DNA of 64,000 bases from Taenia hydatigena (Eukaryota > Platyhelminthes > Cestoda > Cyclophyllidea > Taeniidae): NCBI GenBank assembly GCA_036345935.2, contig JADWOT020001374.1, forward strand, positions 40,001 through 104,000, read 5' to 3'. Position 1 is the first letter of the stretch. Each line of letters begins with the position of its first letter. The notes beneath the pieces were generated by a model. It saw nothing but the letters and a program-made list of their open reading frames with translations. It did not search any database and was not told the DNA's origin. This document shows positions 27,901 through 38,300 of this stretch, piece after piece. Made by a program: the position numbers and the translations under genes.

Positions 27901-30014
27901 CTAAACAATAAGCATGGCACCACCATAGACCTTGCAACATGTTCCACTGATCGAGCTCCACACTGGATGATGGGGAAGAATTCAATCGTGATGACGCGAG
28001 ACATGCTCACCAATGCCATTCAACGCCGGCCGCTGTTTGAAACATTACTAAATATGCTATCATATCCCAGTCCTGGTTCATTTTAGCAGTATGTGCCTTC
28101 CTTTCTCATCATATCGTTCTTTTGAATTTAGTGCGCGTTCATAGGCTGAAGTGTAAATATAGCACAAAGACCAAATAGTGCTAACGCAGGTGAGAGCTCG
28201 ACTCAGGGCGAGCTCCGTACCTAGATAGTGAGGTAACGGCGACCTCGCATTGCCACAAACAGATGTCCTTATTTGCTAAGGAGTCCATATTGGTAACTGG
28301 ATACTGTCTTTAAAGTGGCAGACATTCCTTAGCACGTGCTCTGAATGCAGCCTCATTTGCACAATACACGAACCGAAGAAACTGAATGCAGCACAATGAC
28401 TGGTACTCCACAAACCCTTGATTTAAATATAAATAGTTGTCAGTCTAAGTTAATTTAACTTATCAGATGAACTGTTGACAGATTAAAATCATAGCATGCA
28501 TATGTTACTCCTGATTAAAGAGTGGACAATAACCCTGGACAAGAAAACAGTAGAGATGTCATTTCTCTTGACATAAGAAATTTCGGTTGACTAATAACTA
28601 CCGTACCATTAGTTTGCAGAGCATTCCTCTTCACGGCATTTCGGAGTTGGGCTCGTGGTGGGTAAATCAAAAAGCCGTTGTCATCAACTGGAAATAGGAG
28701 CAGCAAGACAGGTCAAAATGGGCTTTGTTGTGGCTATTCTGATTCATCAGTCCGGCCTCGGCTTTTACGTACTCGTTCTCTGATTTCTCTCTTGGTGTAC
28801 TGATATATAAAGCCATGATTACTTCAAATTCGTCATCTGTGTTGCCAAGTAACCAACAGTGTGGAACAGTGTTGAACGGGCAGCATCTTTTATCTAGCCA
28901 TCTCGTTTCCATCTTTTTTCCATTTTAATTTGTATAATCTGACAGCTGATGAGAAAATGAGATTTAGCTAGAGAAATGAAAGCAGTACTGAAGAGAGGTA
29001 TCAATGTGCCTCGTGAAAGGAAGAAGCAATGTCTAGTTTGGATGACTTTTTCTTAACCATTGGAGAAATTTCAGCATATTTTGTCAGCATCGGTTTCGCC
29101 ACCTTGAAGGATCTCAATAGTACATCTTCCACCCAACAATGCATTGATGTCTTGCTGCTATTGCTGCTTAAGTGAACTACAAACTTTAGCCCGACCTGAA
29201 AAATGCACGGCAACAAAGGCCATTCCCATTTGACTTTGCAAGACTGTACTGACCGGCTTTTCGTCAAGTTGTAGAGAGGATTCAAATATAAAGGTCGCCA
29301 TTTATGCTTAGCTCTCCATTAGTCATACGCGAATTCATATATTTTCTTCAATGACAGAAGAATAGTATGGCCTGGCATGTCGCGAATCTCTAACATGTTT
29401 ATAAACTGGAGTCATTCGCTGGCATCTTCTCCACTGAAGTCGATTAGTTCTGCTATTCTGCCAAGCAGTAATGAATTCGGGGGTTTAGAAACAATGGTCA
29501 TGGGTGGCCTGTTTCCTCTCTTCAGTTTGTGTTGTGACATATCCTGAAATTGCCAATGTTTCTTGTGGTAGTCACAAAGACCTACACAAAGACCCGAGGT
29601 TGCAACTCCAGCACCCTACCCTCGTGATTTTAATTAGATTCGTATTCCTTTCGCGCGAGTGCCAGTTACTTATCTAGAGGCGATCGCAGTAGAGGACATG
29701 TCATGTCCCTGCTTTCCACCTTAACTCATGGCATCATTCTCTGCTATCGAAAATATTAGTAGCCGATTTTGAATTGCAAAGCCTTAGATACGCTTGTTCA
29801 CTTATTTGCAGCCCTGCTCCTCCTTGACTTACTTGGTTAGCTAATACCATCGACGATGGCTTAGTAAACCGTTTTTAAATCCAGCATATTGCAACACAAT
29901 TTTTAGCTAATGGCATTAAATTTTGTGCACTTTGATTGCCACATGTTTTAAAGACAGGAAACTTAACTGATAGGAACCATTCAAACGAGATTTGCTTATA
30001 TGCTTTGTGTTTAA

Positions 30015-30490
30015 AATACCAGATAGCGTGCGCTGTCTAGGTTATGAATACCAAACGCTCACCCTTTCTTCCCTATTACTAAAATAGCTCTCCACTCATA
30101 ATCGCAGCAAATGAATGCTGGCCTTTTCGCCTGCGGTTCAATCCCGCCAGTCGTAGAGTCACAATATCGTTGACATAATTATCCACACTGAACTATTTGG
30201 GTGCATTTTCTAGTCGCATGCCCACACACATGCCTTGTTCACCATCCCGACATGCGTGATTTGCATTGCAGTTCGTGGGCTCACTAAAAGGCCAGAGCAT
30301 GGAAGTCATTCAAATTGATCACTTATTTGTTTGGATGAGATAAAAACTATGGCGATGGCTTCATTAGTTGTTAAGACGGTGCGTGATATGAAGTGTCACG
30401 GCTGTAAAGACGCACAACTGGGTAGGGAAGAAAGCGGATGATTGAAAATGAGGAGAATAATGTTAAGAGGAGAGTAAATAAGAACAAATG
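30015..30490 (+). repeat. Dispersed ~400-bp repeat, copy in right palindrome arm
   Basis: Mirror of the 15.2 kb copy, and in the same orientation as the copies at 37460 and 38160. It ends with a shared segment, gagtaaataagaa, also found at about 37896. This copy is clearly more diverged from its arm partner than inner arm sequence is, which fits its place in the outer stratum of the palindrome. Confidence 0.75.
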
Positions 30491-32389
30491 AATAATGTGA
30501 TCTATCAATCGCGTGCCGTGTATCTCCATCCTGTGTGTTCGGCATTTTTTGCATTTTTATGCACTTGTGAAATTCTTTGCATTATTACCCTCTCATTGGG
30601 TTTTTCGTTGTTTTGCATAAATATGCGCATTATTTTGCTGCCTTATTTTCCGCAAATAAGGTTCTTCAACCCGACTTTTAATTTTTATTTATGCCAAATC
30701 TAAGCATATATTATCTGTTTCTTTAACCTTTGTTTAGAGGAAATTGGAGGTTATTTTTATTTTTTTATTTTAGCCCGTCTTCCTGATTCTCAATTGGTCG
30801 TTTTGAATGCTTAATATGCTTCTTTTCTGCTCTAAAGGAAGACATATATCATTGCTCCTTTTATAATCTCACATATTTGTGGATGTTTTCGAATTTAATG
30901 CATAATGCATAATAAAGATCTTGCGCTTTATGGAACTGATTCCTAAATAAGTTTTGATCTTGAATTCCACAAATACTTGTTTGTTTTGAAATAGATTACC
31001 ATCTGATGGGGTCGCCGCCTTTTCTGACTAATTTTGAATATCCACTGGATTTCTCTTATGCGATTCTTGTACAAGCTTTGCTTTGAACCCATATTGTAAC
31101 GTTATGCAGATTTGTACTTCTGTGTTGACCCTCCTCATTGGCTCTTAAGAAGCCGCCGCATGTCATGGGTCAACAGACCACTACTTTAGTTTCATAGTAA
31201 TAGGGCTTTAAATGCACGCAATTAAAAGAACCTGCCTATTTTCAAATGAGGCGGTGACATCAGAGGTCCAATCAATGTCTATTGAGAATGTCAATGCCAT
31301 TGTCAGTGCATTTATTGTTCCTTTCCTCATTTTGATACCTACGTCTTTGGCCTAGCTGAATCAGTAAATAGGTAGTGGGTCTCGTCAATATTACCTGCAT
31401 TAACCTCCACACTGCTGGCAGAGCCATCCAAGGCGGTGGTTTGCGTGACTGTGTGCGACTACTCCTTCTTGGCTTTTGGAGTTACGCTCATATGTATTAC
31501 TTGTTCTTTGCTATTAAATATCTTTGGCCATTCCAAATTTAAGACTAGTGGAATCATCTCTATTTAAAGGACGCCAATTGTTGTGGATTGCAAACAGTGT
31601 GGCTTTAAAACAGACAAGTGAGGTCACCCTTGGCCTCCACACAATTCCTCTACCTAAACATAAAGCTGACACATCGCATACAATAAGCAATGGCGGTAAA
31701 CATGCATGCAAAGTCATTTTATTATCTGCTACCAGTAGAAGGCCTTGGCATTGTCTCAAAATTGCAGCGGTCCACTATCCCTACTTAACGGAACTTGAGG
31801 GTATTCAATCATTGGAAAATACTCGCAAAAATATAAAGCTTCACAACGCTACTTGTGGATTGAACACTTACTTTTGTCAAAAGTAAATTCGTCTGATACG
31901 GGACTGTTGAGTCGCAGTTTGGTGGCACAGATAATGGGTGCACTTCAAAGCGCAGACTCTATTTGGTGTTCCAAATCAACTGTCAAATATGTAGTGAATT
32001 GCTAGGAAGTAAAAACACTACTGCTTAGCCTCAAAATGGCTTTAAAGGTGCCTAACGCTTAACTTGTAGGTGGTTAATGTGAGCTGGTGTGAGGAGGAAT
32101 GGTTGTGTTTGGGGGGAGAAGACAAGATTCTCCAAATTACTTTGTACAAAGCCATATATGTGAAAAGGGCAGGAGAGTAAGAAGGCTGAATGCAGCTTGA
32201 ATATACTCATGGTGTCTTTTACTTCGCCGGTTGGTCCAAAATGTCGATATGTTGCTGTACCTTTAAATCGGTGTGATGGCTAGTACCACCATCGAGCGAC
32301 TTGACGGGATTGAATAATATGCTGAACAAATTGGTCAGATGAAATGGAGGTCATGGTAGGAGGTCATATTGTTAAATGGCTTCTAATGA

Positions 32390-34184
32390 TTCCAAAATGT
32401 CCATTGCACCCCACATGTGCAATGCAATGCATCTACATTGAGCTGTTCCATCAGCCAAGCACCCAACACATAACTGGACAACATGGTAAAAGTGCAGCCG
32501 AGACAGCATTTTGGTTGATTTAACGAAGCTAGCTAAGTCATAATTCGCCGTGGCTTAAGCACAGTGTAGTGAGTTATGCCCTTTAAAAACTATCCTCATT
32601 TTGCAGATGCGAATGTTTGCGGTGGGCAAACAGAGCACATGTACTTCGGCACGTGAATAACTGAGGCAATAAGGGCAGTTGATGAAAGTGTCTGAATGAG
32701 TTAGTCCACATTCACTGGCCTGTGCCTGTCGTACACGCGGCACAACCGAGTGTAAGCTACAAGGGATTAGTCTTTCCATCCTTGGCATTCATACTCCTAG
32801 AACTAATAAAGTGAATAGATAGAGCCATAATTTATTTGCAGTTCATAAAACCCAGGGCAAAACCAGTTTACTTGTCTCACATCAAAAACCGATGAAAACT
32901 GCCCTGCAAAGAGATTTGCGTTCACTTGCTGTCTCACATCTAATGAAGGCGATCAAACAGGCATTTCAGGTGCTCCCATTTGAGTGGCCTACGCGTCTAG
33001 AAAAATCTCATCACCACTACAAATTCGATTTGAAATCAGGTCACCAGTTTCGGCGAGGTCAACTCAACGACAGTGCATAAACACTTACCTGGACGAAGCT
33101 ATTTATGCATAGCTTCATAACAATATGTCGCCATATTAGTTAGCAAATTTAAACCAATCGAATTTATTAGGATCGGCCGATAGATCCCACTTCTTTGTAT
33201 GATTACTACCTAGCATTCAAAGTATTCAAGAGAGCAATTTCGTCCACCAGCACTTGCCAGCCTTTTCTAGCTTCATCGGCGTGAATGCAGTAGCACGGTC
33301 ATCATACTGCCGCTCTAAAATTTGACCGATTGAAATAAACTGGAATTGGAGCATTTTGAGACTTTTGCCAGCGACTTCCAACTGTGCTTTCCTTACATAA
33401 AATTAAGGCCTGGTTGAGCCTTTTACGCTTTAATTGCTTCAGTTCTTAGCTTATGCGCTTGAAACACTAATGCGGACAATCTGTGTAGGTTCTCCTCGTA
33501 TTTTAGCGATCTCTCTACAATTGCACATACTATTGTTGCAAGGGTATACGTGGGTCAAGTAGACGCTAAAAAATCTTGTTCTGTCAAGTCTGATTGTTCG
33601 CTTCATGCGTTTTTATCCTATTATGCAATTTTCCGTCATTCAGTAAAAGTGCCAGTGTTCACATAGAGTTCCACAGACAACAAAAAATTGATTAACAGTC
33701 CTCCTCAAGATGACGATATCCTCTGTTGAATCAAATGAAAGGTATTACCTTCCTTTCAACAACAAGAAACCAGCCATTTAAGGCGGTTCCTTTCTTTGCC
33801 TGCTGAGGTGGCAAACTTCGTCATGAAAATTAAAATGCTTCCAACTGCACCATTTAATAAAGGGAAAGCTGTACTTACGATGCTAAAAAGGGTGCTTTGA
33901 CCTGATTTTGTGGTAATCGTAACCTAAAGTCCATCCTTAGTTAGTAAAAAGTGGGGTCCAGTGGAGCTGTGTCTAATACCACCTTTATTAGGAGTCCAAA
34001 TTTTAAGGTCAGGACGCTGTTATCTGACGGACAATTCAGTCATGTTGCAATTATTTACTGATCACGAATCGCGATTTTACAAGTTAGCGCAAAAAGCCAT
34101 AAACAGGAGGAATGAAACGGTTTATACCTCTTTGTCAAAATGTATTGGGTGTGATGTGAAATAACCGCTTGTGAAATGACGGCT
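32390..34184. other. No gene recognised
   Basis: Sequence just outside the right palindrome arm. Short unrelated open frames only (77 codons at 32555 on -, 62 at 32892, 67 at 33961). I see no repeat, no RNA gene and no clear exon. Confidence 0.5.
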
Positions 34185-34257
34185 GACTACGTGGTCTACT
34201 GGATAGGGCGTCTGACTGCAGATCAGAAAACTGCATGTTGGAGTCCTGCCGGAGCCG
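34185..34257 (+). pseudogene. tRNA-like sequence (tRNA-Arg-type body, anticodon position reads GCA), probable pseudogene
   Basis: 73 bases fold into a standard cloverleaf layout: 7-bp acceptor 34185-34191 against 34250-34256 (5 of 7 pairs), D arm with A-box-like TGGTCTACTGGATAGGG, and a perfect 5-bp anticodon stem (TCTGA/TCAGA) around loop CTGCAGA. The 5-base variable region is followed by a T arm with 4 of 5 pairs and loop TTGGAGT. Spacing and sequence follow the animal tRNA-Arg body. The anticodon position reads GCA, however, and the invariant TTC of the T loop is TTG, which weakens the B box. No CCA, no intron and no T-run terminator immediately follow. It is most likely a decayed tRNA gene or the head of a tRNA-derived SINE. 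Confidence 0.6.
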
Positions 34258-34480
34258 TAAAATCTTTCGTCTTCCCGCTGCTTGTAGTATCACCATGTCT
34301 GTCTAATAACAAATTGCAGCAAAAAGGATGAACGAGCTGCCTACTTTAACGTTAGAGGGAGGAGCAGTAGATCTGACTAACGTTGGGAGATAAAATGTCA
34401 TCATGCCTGGTGAGAGGCTAGATTCCTCGACATCCACTTTATCAGGTCGATGCTCTAACCTACCGACATGTCTCACCACC

Positions 34481-34640
34481 ACCGACCATCTACCCCCATT
34501 TCCCCTTCACTCACTAACTACCAATTCCCTCCTACTCCTTCACCTTCATACTCACCCCTTATATTCACTTCTCATGTCCCCTCACTTTGCTTCTCCTACT
34601 CACTTTATTCACTCCTGTTGTCAACCCCTCTACTTCGGCC
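34481..34640. repeat. CT-rich (polypyrimidine) tract
   Basis: About 160 bases dominated by C and T on the + strand. They produce spurious Pro/Ser-rich open frames in two + frames. The texture resembles the pyrimidine-rich introns of the two micro-exon genes at 42-44 kb and 56-59 kb, so it may be intronic, but no homologous exon was found beside it. Confidence 0.6.
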
Positions 34641-34668
34641 AGATACTATGCTTCGCGATAGTTGAAGT

Positions 34669-34900
34669 GTGATCAGTGGAATTGCGAAATGCATTGGTGG
34701 ACAAGGAAGCACTAGGAGAATTATGTTTGGCTGTGTTCGTAGCTCGGAGGTTAGAGCAGTTTTGAATCAGGTGAGTTGTGCCTACCTCATCGTCTCGGCT
34801 CTACCATGTCATGTTTCCTTTGCAGCTGTCCACTCTAGCGTCGTGCACTCGCATCACATCAAAACTGATGGTGCGAATGTGTGAATGCATGAGTGGGTAG
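34669..34900 (+). CDS. Possible exon pair around a 55-bp intron, unknown
   Basis: An open stretch ends at 34770 in aatcag followed by gtgagt. 34826 follows the acceptor tttcctttgcag. Splicing out 34771-34825 keeps phase 0 and leads to a stop at about 34900. A 55-bp intron is short but possible. There is no homologous copy elsewhere in the window, no recognised domain and no clear 5' exon: the frame starts with GTG, not ATG. This is only a splice-site observation. Confidence 0.15.
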
Positions 34901-37320
34901 CTCTTTTAATGCTATTATGTTTCTCTGCAAAAATTGGACGCATAGGGAAGCTGACATTTAGAACTTCCAGTTAAAATGAGGTCTAAGCCATGCATTTAGG
35001 GCTCTAAAGCACTCCTATTCTGAGCAGTTTTAGACTGTAACAACACTGCTACAGTGCCTGTCAGAATACACATTTTAACTAATAAGCGGTGAGTGATCAC
35101 GAATCCGTTGGTAATAAAAATGACAGCAGCAACTGAAGACAAAGCGTAGTCTGAATGAGCACAGCCCTAATAACTATTTTTCATTCCTACGTGGTCATTG
35201 CACTCAATACAAAGGCCTGAAGACTGGGTTCAAAATAGAAGCATCAGCCTTATAACCCTGACAGCTGAGATTGCATATCTCTTCCACGAATCTCTCGCTC
35301 AACCATGGTAATCCAAACCACATAACGCATAGTCCAAAAATTGTACAGCGCATCGAATTTTAGCATTTATGGAAGTTTATTTCGCATTCTAGGGTCAGCA
35401 CTTTAGATGGAGTGCAGGAACTAGGCCCAAAGCACATCCCAGCGAGGATTGTGTGAAGTAAAATTAACTTACTCTTGGATAAGCCACGGCAGCCACGTCA
35501 GAGACGTGTGAGTTCGTGCGGTAATAGGGTAATTGTTGTTTGCATCCCAATATGCAAACGATTGAGTGACATGAAATGAGATAAATTGAATTAAAGTCGA
35601 AACTTTACATCTAGTAAAACGAAGAATGCCTTTCGAAATGAAATTCGATATGCAGGTGTTGAAAATGGCCGCAATAATTAATAGCTGATAGAGTGCGAGA
35701 GATTATGAGATGGCTTGTTTCACTTCCATACGGAAGTGCAATGGCTCCACCCAAATGAATTGGGCATTCATAATTGTACCACCTGCAACATTTCTTTAAA
35801 TGTCATATTCGACTGGCAATATAATCCACATGTCCTTTTGTACAACAATATACCCTCAGGCAAGTAGGCTACGAGTAAAATGGCTTCTTGTTTGCTAAAG
35901 ACCAGTCGGCAAATAAAACCTTCTTTGCTTTAAATTGTTACACACGTTCCTCATGTTACTTCGCATGGAGGATTGATCTATGAAAATAACCGAAATGTAT
36001 AATTCCTTCTAATCGGTTTGGCTTAATTGTGAATTGTAAGCGTCCATGAGAATCGGGTTGCCTATCATTGCATCGAAAACCTGTGGAAGCATTTCAGATG
36101 GAAGTCGGAAGGTTGCGAGTTAAGTAACTGGCAGAGACGTTTGTTTACCTGGGTTTGCTTACAAATGTTTTGCATTATGGGAGTGGAGAATTGACTTGTG
36201 GAAAAATTTACCCCCATCCTGGATTAGCCGAGCTGAAATTAACCAGATTTGGGGCGTCAAGGTAGTCACTTATCTTCTAAGCTTTTTTAGGTGGTAAGTC
36301 AGTAATTTTACGTTGTAATCAATTGCATGCCTGAATTGCTAGCTATGCGTGCAATCGCTAGTAATATGACAACAGGCTAAATCAAATGTAATGAAAGCAG
36401 AAACAAAGCATAAGAGCAACTCATGTAAAGGTTTCCGGCGTCTATCGTTATCAGAGTAAGCCAGCGTGTATTGGCCGTGTGACCAAGGTGCGGAAGTCAA
36501 AAAATTGGCGTCAGAGAGGCGTCAACGGGTTGCTACGAAGTCGCGAAATCACCATGATTACCTGATTTATCGTTGCCTACCCATTACAAAAGCGATGAAC
36601 TAAAATAAGATCCTAAGATCCCTTATGCACAGCAAAAACTTAATGCAGCAATGGCATCCATGCCATTGTCTGTTTGCTGCTAAAGGATAACCACATGGTC
36701 TGATGAAAACCGTTCCTCAGATGCCATTTCACTATAGAAATTTGGCTCATTCGTCAGTCAAGTCTTCGAAGAGTGAATGAAATATTGCCATGTTACTTGA
36801 TTGCATACAGCTTCAAGGAGACAAATCAATCTGAGAAGGGTATTTCAAAATCGCTTGCTATCGATTACAAATTTTGGCAACTCTCGTGTTTTTCGGCCTA
36901 AAACTTAAGCACACAGTAGTGTTATTTCAAAAGGGATGATCGCTATTTTAAAGAATAATGTAATTGTCGATTGAGGCTTCATCAACTGCATTGTACAATG
37001 GATCGGCCGAATTTCGGAGGTTTTAAACAGCAAAATGAAGAAAGACTCAAAAGACAGCCACTGTTGACTGCTATTTACAAAAAAACTGACCATGACAACC
37101 ATTGCAGCAGCTCAACAAGAAGTAATTTTCCAAAAGGTAAAAGTATCCGGTAAAATAATGCCAATAGCAAAACGAAAACTATGTGTTAAAAAAAATGATA
37201 ATAGAGGAAGCAAAAAAAAGGAAAAAGAAATTGGAATTTAATTATACACGAACCGACGTAGAAAAACTCAATGGTTCGTTGGACAAAACATGATTCGAAG
37301 CAGTAACATCGCTGTACGCG
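34901..37320. other. No gene recognised
   Basis: AT-rich sequence with short frames in all directions (for example 60 codons at 36971 on +, 65 at 36905 on -). I find no repeat or RNA signature. 37190-37240 is A-rich, just ahead of the 37.3 kb repeat block. Confidence 0.5.
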
Positions 37321-37459
37321 TGCACACCAGCAAATGCGAGCATTCCACTAGCGTCACCCACATGTGTACTAACCCGCACCAACGTAGCACAACCTCCTTG
37401 GTGCGAGGCAGACCAGAAGCCGCCACGTGGCGAGGTCGCCAGCGTCTGCTTACCTTCAT

Positions 37460-37920
37460 TGCTCACCCTTTCTTCCCTTCTACTAGCCAAAACAGCTTTC
37501 CACTGCATCATCACAGCAAATGCATGCTGGCATTCTCGTCTGCAATTCAATCCTGCCAATCCCAGGCTCACAATTACGTTGACACATTTATCCACACAGA
37601 ACACTTTCGGTGCAATTTCTCGTCGCATGCCCACACGCATGCCTTGGTCGCCATGCAGATGTGCACCATTCGCATTGCAGTTGGTGGGCCCACTAAGAGG
37701 CTAAAGCATGGGAGCCTTCGGTATGCACCACCCATGTGTTTGGATGAGATGTGCGCCATGGCGATGGCTTCATTGGTTGTTAAGGCGATGCGTGATGAGA
37801 AGTGGCATGGATGTGAAGGCGCACAAATGGGTAGGCAAGGAGGCGGAAGCATGAGGAGGAGGAGGAGGAGGAGGTGGGTAATGTTGGGTGGGGAGTAAAT
37901 AAGAAGGAAGGAGTAAAGTG
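37460..37920 (+). repeat. Dispersed ~400-bp repeat, third copy
   Basis: Matches 30060-30490 in the same orientation and 15225-15620 in reverse. The - strand frame at 37574-37852 resembles the frame at 15080-15466. Shared short motifs include SRIALTT and ATKACVWAC, followed by a stop at the equivalent position. Such frame conservation could reflect a decayed coding element, but I cannot name a family. Confidence 0.75.
37853..37875 (+). repeat. (GGA)n microsatellite
   Basis: About seven tandem gga/gag triplets within the third dispersed-repeat copy. Confidence 0.9.
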
Positions 37921-38300
37921 TGCCAGCAACCGCCCGCCCGCGGGCTTTCCACTATGCTCCAGCACGCATGTACTAACCCACACTGACGTAGCCCTACCTC
38001 CATGGCTGGACGGACACCAGAGGTCTCTACGCCGCTGCGAGCTTTCCACTAGCGTCACCCACATGTGTACTAACCCGCACCAACGTAGCACAACCTCCAT
38101 GGTGCGACGCAGACCAGAAGCCGCCACGTGGCGCGGTCGCCAGCGTCTGCTTACCTTCATTGCTCACCCTTTCTTCCCTTCTACTAGCCAAAACAGCTTT
38201 CCACTGCATCATCACAGCAAATGCATGCTGGCATTCTCGTCTGCAATTCAATCCTGCCAATCCCAGGCTCACAATTACGTTGACACATTTATCCACACTT

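Larger units (their letters stand above)
23834..32389 (-). repeat. Right arm of the inverted repeat
   Basis: Mirror copy of 13237-21721. Near the centre, left and right coordinates add up to about 45555. Outside the gap they add up to about 45596, and at the outer end to about 45626, so net length differences are small. One clear indel is about 21 extra bases near 29660-29685, close to where arm divergence rises from about 1% to about 6%. The arm also carries the mirrored dispersed repeat at 30015-30490. The left-arm sequence corresponding to 20687-21246 is replaced here by Ns. Confidence 0.93.
37339..38300 (+). repeat. Direct duplication (offset 701 bp) of a GC-richer repeat block
   Basis: 37339-37597 and about 38045-38298 are nearly identical direct copies. 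Both run from the segment ttccactagcgtcacccac to the segment ending acatttatccacac. The offset is 701 bases (37451 against 38152). A third, diverged copy of the first ~80 bases lies at about 37949-38020. Downstream of the first copy the homology continues as the full dispersed repeat (to about 37920); the second copy stops abruptly at about 38298. Open frames of up to 202 codons in the block come from its base composition and differ between strands, so I do not call a gene. Confidence 0.85.

Noticed and set aside
34403..34672. Pro/Ser-rich 89- and 65-codon frames
   Set aside because: Product of a polypyrimidine tract; two + frames are open at once.
37290..37898. 202-codon + frame and several overlapping frames at 37.2-38.4 kb
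   Set aside because: It lies in a duplicated, stop-poor repeat; frames are open on both strands, with no domain or splice support.
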